This document shows, piece after piece, positions 6,497 to 10,070 of a DNA stretch of 10,070 nt. Within the stretch, counting starts at the first letter, position 1; the number at the start of each line of letters is the position of its first letter. Origin of the DNA: Candidatus Woesearchaeota archaeon. GTDB lineage: Archaea; Nanobdellota; Nanobdellia; Woesearchaeales; GW2011-AR9. A program made the translations under genes and the position numbers. The stretch covers positions 1 through 10,070 of the forward strand of contig JACOZM010000069.1 in assembly GCA_016181345.1 (NCBI GenBank). Reading direction: 5' to 3'. A model generated the notes under the pieces. The model was not told the DNA's origin and searched no databases. It was given only the letters and a program-made list of their open reading frames with translations.

Positions 6497-7078
6497 ATGA
6501 AAAAAAATCCAGAAATAATCTCAAGAAAGATAGCCTATGAATGCCCTATCTTTAAAGTAGAAGAACGGCGTGTTGTTCTAAAAAATAGTGATGCAAAAGG
6601 TAAAGAAAAAAAGAATATAGAAAAAACTTTCTGGGTTATTGTTAGACCGCCAAATGTAACGATAGTTGCGTTGACGAAAGACAAAAGAATTGTCTTAATT
6701 AAAGAAATGCTTAAGGGAAAAGAGTGTATTGTCCTTCCAGGGGGAAAAGTTGAAAAATATGATGTTTCTGAAAAGGAGATACGAGAGCAAGCTTTAAAGG
6801 AACTACAGGAAGAAACAGGATTTTCTGCCCGAAGAATTGAATTGCTCCATAAAGAAGAATCACCTTGGAATACCTTAGATCGAAAATTTTATTGCTTTCT
6901 AGCTTGGGATTTAGAAGACGTAGGACAGGAACTAGAAGAAGGAGAAACTATTTCTCGATATCTAGTTTCAATCCAGGAAGCTGAAAAGATTATTGACAGA
7001 AGAGAAATGACCTCCCCAGAAGAAGAGAGAAATCTCATTAAAGCACTTAGTATGTTCAGAAAGAAAAAACTTATTTGA
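6497..7078 (+). CDS. Nudix hydrolase (ADP-ribose/nucleoside-diphosphate-sugar pyrophosphatase-like)
   Basis: 193 residues counted from ATG 6497; a TTG directly before it (6494) is in frame, but ATG is preferred and fits the promoter. The Nudix box lies at 82-109: it begins GGKVE, and ends KELQEETGF, retaining the catalytic EE pair. It differs from the consensus by about four extra residues between GGKVE and the helix, and by Lys in place of the Arg of REL. The N-terminal about 50 residues (beta strands with FKVEERRVVL) resemble the swapped N-terminal strands of ADP-ribose pyrophosphatases, so hydrolysis of ADP-ribose or a similar X-linked nucleoside diphosphate is the best guess. Substrate not determinable. 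Transcribed divergently from the AsnB-Dph6 operon from a shared TATA box. Confidence 0.87.
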   Translation: MKKNPEIISRKIAYECPIFKVEERRVVLKNSDAKGKEKKNIEKTFWVIVRPPNVTIVALTKDKRIVLIKEMLKGKECIVLPGGKVEKYDVSEKEIREQALKELQEETGFSARRIELLHKEESPWNTLDRKFYCFLAWDLEDVGQELEEGETISRYLVSIQEAEKIIDRREMTSPEEERNLIKALSMFRKKKLI

Positions 7079-7087
7079 GTGGAGAAC

Positions 7088-7106
7088 TGGTTAAGAAGAT
7101 TAACCA
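7088..7106. terminator. Small hairpin between convergent genes
   Basis: TGGTTAA (7088-7094) and TTAACCA (7100-7106) pair around a 5-nt loop in the 29-bp gap between the Nudix gene and the convergent 93-residue gene. No T-run follows directly on the plus strand, but one (7065-7070 region, TTTTTT on the minus strand) follows on the other. It may mark the transcript ends. Confidence 0.35.
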
Positions 7107-7107
7107 A

Positions 7108-7389
7108 TTAATAAGGCGCAGTCTGAAAAATTCCTTGATCACGAAGATAAGAGTCATTCCTACCACTGGTTACTGGATTCCCGCAAACCCATCTTCCCAC
7201 TGCCAAAGCAAGGTACCCAGTAAAAGGTCGATTAAATTCTTCTGTTCTTAACTCCTGAAGACGTTGGACATCTTCTCTGCTCCGTCCTCCCGGAGAATGG
7301 ATATCAACATCATCAAGACGGAGCTGAGTAATGATTGATCGGCTTTCTCTCCCTGCTTGAAATCCTTCAACGAGCTCTTTTAAAGACAT
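7108..7389 (-). CDS. Hypothetical protein, 93 aa, unrecognised
   Basis: I do not recognise this family. It is judged a real gene because a TATA box sits 26 nt upstream of the ATG, the frame fills the space between the Nudix gene and DRG, and codon use looks coding. The N-terminal half is charged and helical (LKELVEGFQAGRESRS, and SREDVQRLQELRTEEF at 37-52). The C-terminal half is richer in Gly, Trp, Tyr and Asn (GYLALAVGRWVCGN at 58-71), with a single Cys69. There is no membrane segment and no clear motif. It is somewhat more GC-rich than its neighbours by eye. It lies 73 bp downstream of DRG on the same strand but with its own promoter. Confidence 0.6.
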   Translation of the reverse strand: MSLKELVEGFQAGRESRSIITQLRLDDVDIHSPGGRSREDVQRLQELRTEEFNRPFTGYLALAVGRWVCGNPVTSGRNDSYLRDQGIFQTAPY

Positions 7390-7409
7390 AAGAACTTAAA
7401 GGTACTCTT

Positions 7410-7420
7410 CTATTTAAAAA
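7410..7420 (-). promoter_or_regulatory. TATA box of the 93-aa gene
   Basis: On the minus strand TTTTTAAATAG, centred about 26 nt upstream of the ATG at 7389. It supports independent, leaderless transcription of this gene rather than read-through from DRG. Confidence 0.5.
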
Positions 7421-7462
7421 TATTGAAACTAAAAATCATGCCTCCATTAATGTTAAAGAATC

Positions 7463-8560
7463 CTATCTCATATGTATCTCTAAGATATCTTGGTCTTGAA
7501 GAACGTGGTTAAGCATCAAACGCTGTCCAGGATGTTTAGCTGATTTTCCCCAGACTCGAGCAAATTTAAATTTTTTAGAAAAATCTTTATGTAATTTATC
7601 ACAGATATCACGGATAGAAGAATTTCTTAATACTATCATCGGAACATTCATATCTGCGTCTTTCTTCGGCTCTTTCATATAGATCCGAATAAAGTCAAGC
7701 TTTTGAAAAATCAATTCTTTCAGGGACTCAAGGTTTAAGTTTTGCTCAGCAGAGATGACGATGTCGGCATTTAATTCTTTCTTTATCTGGCTTACTTTAG
7801 CAGCAGTAGCCAAGTCTACCTTTGTAATACAAGTTATTGCCGGCATATATTTCTTATTTCCTTCAATACAATCAATGAAATCATCAATATCAATTGGGCT
7901 TCTGATAAGAACATCAGCACTATTTATCTTAAATTCCCGCATAACTTTTCTTAATGTATCATCGTCAATCTCTAAAGGGACTGTTTTTCCAATCTGGATT
8001 CCCCCCATAGCTTTCTTCTTGATGAATACTTCTGGTTTCTTTTTATTCAGCCTAATTCTAGATTCCCATACTTCTCTCAAGATGGCCGGAAAGTGCTCAG
8101 GATAGTTAACATCGACAACCATCAATACTAAATCTGCGTTAGCGATGACGGCTAAAACTTCTTTCCCTCGCCCTCTTCCTGAGGCTGCTCCGGCAACGAT
8201 TCCAGGAACGTCTAAAATCTGGATCTTTGCTTGTTTATATTCCATCATTCCAGGAATTACCGTCAACGTAGTAAAGGCATAGGCAGCAACTTCGGAATTA
8301 GCACCAGTAAGCTTGTTCAGTAAGGTTGACTTTCCAGCAGAGGGAAAACCAAGCAAAAGGACAGTTGCATCTCCTGATTTTCGTACTGAATACCCGTGTT
8401 CTGAACGTCCTACTTTTTTTACTCCGCGAGATTCCTGCTTTTCTTTTAACTGAGCTATTTTTGCTTTTACTAAACCAATGTGGCCTTGAGTAGCTTTGTT
8501 GTACTTTGTTTTTTTTAGCTCCTCTTCAAATTCCTTGATTTTTTGGTTATAATCGACCAT
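7463..8560 (-). CDS. drg: DRG family GTP-binding protein (Obg-related, TGS domain)
   Basis: 365-residue homologue of eukaryotic/archaeal Drg (Rbg), a cytosolic GTPase associated with ribosomes and translation. Order: N-terminal helical segment (about 5-45, KIKEFEEELKKTKYNKAT typical of Drg), G1 GFPSAGKST (71-79), G2 Thr97/98 (FTT), G3 DVPG (117-120) followed by the Drg signature GAASGRGRGKEVL (124-136), the inserted S5D2L-type region (about 165-235), G4 TKVD (246-249), G5 SA (270-271), and a C-terminal TGS domain from about 290 ending in LNHVLQDQDILEIHMR. All nucleotide-binding motifs are intact. It ends at TAG, the only such stop among complete genes here; an in-frame TGA follows 8 sense codons later. 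TATA box 27 nt upstream. Confidence 0.94.
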   Translation of the reverse strand: MVDYNQKIKEFEEELKKTKYNKATQGHIGLVKAKIAQLKEKQESRGVKKVGRSEHGYSVRKSGDATVLLLGFPSAGKSTLLNKLTGANSEVAAYAFTTLTVIPGMMEYKQAKIQILDVPGIVAGAASGRGRGKEVLAVIANADLVLMVVDVNYPEHFPAILREVWESRIRLNKKKPEVFIKKKAMGGIQIGKTVPLEIDDDTLRKVMREFKINSADVLIRSPIDIDDFIDCIEGNKKYMPAITCITKVDLATAAKVSQIKKELNADIVISAEQNLNLESLKELIFQKLDFIRIYMKEPKKDADMNVPMIVLRNSSIRDICDKLHKDFSKKFKFARVWGKSAKHPGQRLMLNHVLQDQDILEIHMR

Positions 8561-8583
8561 ACAAGACGTAGAAGAAGAATTAC

Positions 8584-8591
8584 TTTTAAAA
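8584..8591 (-). promoter_or_regulatory. TATA box of drg
   Basis: TTTTAAAA is centred 27 nt upstream of the ATG at 8560, supporting a leaderless drg transcript. Confidence 0.5.
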
Positions 8592-8661
8592 CCTTTGCCT
8601 TGGCTAGGCTAATGCGTCTTTCTCCTGGCGCTCATCCCATCAAGGAAGAAATATTCTTCTC

Positions 8662-8672
8662 TTTTGTTTTCG
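8662..8672 (+). repeat. Left flanking direct repeat (possible target-site duplication)
   Basis: TTTTGTTTTCG, identical to 8864-8874. The two copies directly abut the two ends of the 191-bp inverted-repeat element, as expected for a target-site duplication of 11 bp (12 bp if the adjoining C is counted). Confidence 0.7.
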
Positions 8673-8863
8673 GCTTAGTAGAAAATGTCCCGCAGGCAGC
8701 TGTTCAGTAGATGAACAATAAGTGAGATGAACTGCAGAGTAGGCTTATCTGACGAAGCTGATTATGCCTGCTGGCGACACAAGAAATGAAGCAACGACTT
8801 TATTTCTGTGCAAAAATGAGATCGCTGTCGCATTTTTTGCATTCGCGACATTTTCTACTAAGC
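8673..8863. mobile_element. MITE-like element with 17-bp perfect terminal inverted repeats
   Basis: The left end GCTTAGTAGAAAATGTC (8673-8689) is the exact reverse complement of the right end (8847-8863). With the 11-bp direct repeats on both sides this has the form of a small non-autonomous transposon: 191 bp and no transposase. The interior is rich in further pairing: GCAGGCA/TGCCTGC (8692-8698, 8765-8771), TGTTCA/TGAACA (8701-8706, 8712-8717), ATAAG/CTTAT (8718-8722, 8744-8748), GCAAAAATG/CATTTTTTGC (8810-8818, 8831-8840). A structured RNA gene is the main alternative, but that would not explain the direct repeats. Inserted between drg and the mscS promoter, 3 nt before the T-tract that leads into its TATA box. 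Confidence 0.6.
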
Positions 8864-8874
8864 TTTTGTTTTCG
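8864..8874 (+). repeat. Right flanking direct repeat (possible target-site duplication)
   Basis: TTTTGTTTTCG, identical to 8662-8672. It lies directly upstream of the mscS-like TATA region, where TFB would contact DNA. Confidence 0.7.
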
Positions 8875-8879
8875 CAATT

Positions 8880-8887
8880 TTTATAAA
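8880..8887 (+). promoter_or_regulatory. TATA box of the mscS-like gene
   Basis: TTTATAAA within TTTTTATAAAG, centred 27.5 nt upstream of the ATG at 8911. The 11-base sequence is the same as at the shared promoter near 6470, and it gives a leaderless transcript. Confidence 0.55.
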
Positions 8888-8910
8888 GAAAACTAGAGAC
8901 TATCTCTATA

Positions 8911-9444
8911 ATGATCAATATCTTAAAAACCATAGAAAGTTATGCCTATAACATCACTATCAGCATTGTGATACTTCTAGCTGGATTTGGACTGGGGATG
9001 ATCGTTAAAAAAATCCTTCAGCGGATTTTGAAAGAGCTAGAATTAAATAAGATTATGGCAAAAGTCAATGTAACGTATGACTTAGAAAAAATAATAAGCA
9101 ATATTGTCTCTTATGTTATCTACCTATTCACCGTCGTCCTTGTTTTAGATCAATTAGGATTAAAGTCCGTGGTTCTCTACTTACTTGTTGGAGCTATCTT
9201 AATGCTTATCATCCTTACCTCTCTCGTCGGATTAAAAGATGTTATCCCTAATTTTATCGGCTGGCTTTTGATCCAGAAAAGAAGCAATATCAAAGAAGGC
9301 TATAGGATCGATATCAAAGAGATCTATGGAGTTGTAGAACGTATAGGGTACTTAGAAACGGAAATACGGACAGAAAGAGGTGACTTATTGTACGTACCAA
9401 ATTCTCTCTTTATGAAGTCAAAATTTAGGATTAAAAAGAATTAA
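8911..9444 (+). CDS. Short MscS-like mechanosensitive channel protein
   Basis: 177 residues. Three hydrophobic helices at about 14-34, 62-80 and 86-108 are followed by the MscS pore-lining/beta-domain region: GLKDVIPNFIGWLLIQ (107-122), NIKEGYRIDI (126-135), YGVVERIGYLETEIRTERGDLLYVPNSLF (139-167). This matches the small-conductance channel pattern of a GD/GY.I segment, G.V..I..., and PNS. The C-terminal alpha/beta cage domain of E. coli MscS is missing; the protein ends soon after PNSLF. Many archaeal members are similarly short, so it is not necessarily truncated. Role: likely release of ions or osmolytes under membrane tension. Single gene with its own promoter; convergent with pfdB, 39 bp away. 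Confidence 0.85.
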   Translation: MINILKTIESYAYNITISIVILLAGFGLGMIVKKILQRILKELELNKIMAKVNVTYDLEKIISNIVSYVIYLFTVVLVLDQLGLKSVVLYLLVGAILMLIILTSLVGLKDVIPNFIGWLLIQKRSNIKEGYRIDIKEIYGVVERIGYLETEIRTERGDLLYVPNSLFMKSKFRIKKN

Positions 9445-9483
9445 TCTTAAAACAAGAGCAGATATCTGTAAGTATTCAGAAGA

Positions 9484-9807
9484 TTATTTTTGTTTGCTTT
9501 TCAGTTCTTTCATTGCCTCTTCTTGAGCTTCGGCAAACTTTTTCTTTAGAGAACTTTCTTGATTGACAAGATTCTTCAGCCGTAATTCCTGAACTTCTTT
9601 ACTGCTTTCTAAGTCTTTCTGTAAATCTTCTTTAGCAGAAGCAATCATAATCCTGCCAACAATTTTATATGCCTTATCTGTTGATGTAAGACCTTCTAAG
9701 GCTGAATCAATCTCTGCAACTTGAGATTCAAGCTGTTGTTTCTGCATTAAAATATTCTGTAGATTATGCTGAAGAACTTGAAGCTGATTAACTTTGTCAG
9801 AACTCAT
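9484..9807 (-). CDS. pfdB: Prefoldin subunit beta
   Basis: 107 residues, the usual length for archaeal prefoldin beta, a cytosolic hexameric holdase that passes unfolded proteins to the thermosome. Two long coiled-coil helices (about 5-40 and 68-105) flank the central beta hairpin region (LEGLTSTDKAYKIVGRIMI, 37-55), which corresponds to the family's ALEEL...VYK..G.ILI pattern. The start lies 10 nt after the rpoP stop. AAGGT overlaps the end of rpoP as a weak, distant ribosome binding site. Last visible gene of the eL43-rpoP-pfdB operon, a grouping well known in archaea. Confidence 0.92.
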   Translation of the reverse strand: MSSDKVNQLQVLQHNLQNILMQKQQLESQVAEIDSALEGLTSTDKAYKIVGRIMIASAKEDLQKDLESSKEVQELRLKNLVNQESSLKKKFAEAQEEAMKELKSKQK

Positions 9808-9817
9808 CTTATTACAG

Positions 9818-9952
9818 TTACCTTGCCTTTACTTTAACTACGGTCCTTCGATCCTTATAGAGAACTTTTCCACCGCAGTATGGGCATCTCACCCTAGTTT
9901 TAACATATTCGTCTTCGACTTTTTTTCCACAATCAAAACATAAGTAATACAT
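9818..9952 (-). CDS. rpoP: RNA polymerase subunit P (Rpo12, Rpb12 homologue)
   Basis: A 44-residue zinc-ribbon subunit of archaeal RNA polymerase. It reads from ATG at 9950-9952 to TAA at 9818-9820. Cys5 and Cys8 (CFDC) plus Cys23 and Cys26 (CPYC) are the zinc ligands; VRCPYCGGKVLYK (21-33) and the basic C-terminus VVKVKAR are typical of the family. AGGTGT (9957-9962) is a good ribosome binding site 4 nt upstream of the start. Located between eL43 and pfdB, the usual archaeal neighbours, which supports the call despite the small size. Confidence 0.93.
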   Translation of the reverse strand: MYYLCFDCGKKVEDEYVKTRVRCPYCGGKVLYKDRRTVVKVKAR

Positions 9953-9956
9953 TTTT

Positions 9957-9962
9957 ACACCT
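9957..9962 (-). promoter_or_regulatory. Ribosome binding site of rpoP
   Basis: AGGTGT on the minus strand, 4 nt before the rpoP ATG. It fits an internal operon gene translated with a Shine-Dalgarno site, in contrast to the leaderless first genes. Confidence 0.55.
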
Positions 9963-9978
9963 AATAGATTTTCTGTGA

Positions 9979-10070
9979 TTAAACGGTATAAGCCTTACCA
10001 GTAAATTTTGTTGTACATTTTCGGCATTCCCAAATACCCATAGCAATGCTCTTAACGCCTACTTTCTTAC
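9979..10070 (-). CDS. rpl37ae: Large ribosomal subunit protein eL43 (L37Ae), partial
   Basis: The last 29 residues and the TAA stop (9979-9981) are visible; the start lies outside the window. The sequence contains GIWECRKC (11-18 of the visible part), the second CxxC of the L37Ae zinc ribbon, and ends KFTGKAYTV, the normal C-terminus of this family (compare GIWKCRKCGATFAGGAYTP). It binds 23S rRNA in the large subunit. First visible gene of the operon with rpoP and pfdB; 26 nt separate its stop from the rpoP start. Confidence 0.88.
   Translation of the reverse strand, partial: KKVGVKSIAMGIWECRKCTTKFTGKAYTV

Larger units (their letters stand above)
8561..8910. other. 350-bp region without a gene, between drg and mscS-like
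   Basis: It holds the drg promoter at the left end, about 70 bp with no feature except a weak hairpin (GAAGAA/TTCTTC near 8646-8660), the 191-bp inverted-repeat element (8673-8863) with its flanking direct repeats, and the mscS promoter at the right end. No tRNA or convincing protein-coding frame is visible. Short frames on both strands run across the inverted repeats and lack a ribosome binding site. Confidence 0.6.

Noticed and set aside
8612..8710. 32-residue plus-strand ORF (MRLSPGAHPI...) ending in TAG inside the element
   Set aside because: It crosses the left inverted repeat, lacks a promoter or ribosome binding site at a suitable distance, and shows no recognisable motif.
8700..8765. 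Possible C/D box guide RNA in the element (GATGA and CTGA sequences)
   Set aside because: CTGA copies are present, but no sequence matches the C box RTGATGA properly; the nearest have an inserted base (GTAGATGA, TGAGATGA).
8745..8933. 62-codon minus-strand ORF crossing the inverted-repeat element and the mscS start
   Set aside because: It spans the terminal inverted repeat, the direct repeat and the mscS promoter, with no homology or promoter of its own.
9459..9468. Palindrome CAGATATCTG between mscS-like and pfdB
   Set aside because: Short, AT-rich, with no T-run or neighbouring repeat; probably chance, though it could mark a transcript end.

Overview
The window looks like chromosomal DNA from an AT-rich archaeon, most plausibly a small-genome (DPANN-type, e.g. 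Woesearchaeota/Pacearchaeota-like) lineage. The domain call is solid: it carries an archaeal sliding clamp (PCNA), archaeal-type RNase J, archaeal FAD synthase (RibL), a diphthamide-synthesis domain (Dph6), a DRG-type GTPase, RNA polymerase subunit P (Rpo12), ribosomal protein eL43 (L37Ae) and prefoldin beta. Most promoters are archaeal TATA boxes centred 26-28 nt upstream of the start codon, implying leaderless mRNAs. The DPANN placement is an inference from compactness and gene content, not proven.

Layout. 1-560 (minus, open at the window edge): a putative lipoprotein with a duplicated 56-residue module. It is divergent from RNase J (637-1968, plus). PCNA follows (2068-2811, plus) and is interrupted by one in-frame TAG at codon 65. 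A small cupin (2963-3268, plus) meets a DoxX membrane protein (3359-3745, minus) across a strong bidirectional hairpin. Upstream of doxX on the minus strand lies an operon of a 722-residue asparagine synthetase-Dph6 fusion (4276-6444) and ribL (3857-4279), overlapping by ATGA. A Nudix hydrolase (6497-7078, plus) diverges from that operon and shares a single palindromic TATA box with it. On the minus strand follow an unrecognised 93-residue protein (7108-7389) and the DRG GTPase (7463-8560). The 350-bp gap 8561-8910 holds a 191-bp element with perfect 17-bp terminal inverted repeats and 11-bp flanking direct repeats, inserted just upstream of the promoter of a short MscS-like channel (8911-9444, plus). 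The right end is an information-processing operon on the minus strand: eL43 (partial), rpoP and pfdB.

How the genes relate. Replication (PCNA), RNA decay (RNase J), transcription (RpoP), translation (eL43, DRG, Dph6 acting on EF-2) and protein folding (prefoldin) genes are interleaved with small metabolic and membrane genes, as is usual in a core archaeal chromosome. No virus, CRISPR array, tRNA or rRNA is visible.

Most worth a second look: the amber codon inside PCNA, whose reading frame is otherwise perfectly conserved on both sides; the glutaminase/asparagine-synthetase/Dph6 fusion, which could supply ammonia to diphthamide synthesis; the MITE-like element; and the symmetric shared TATA box.
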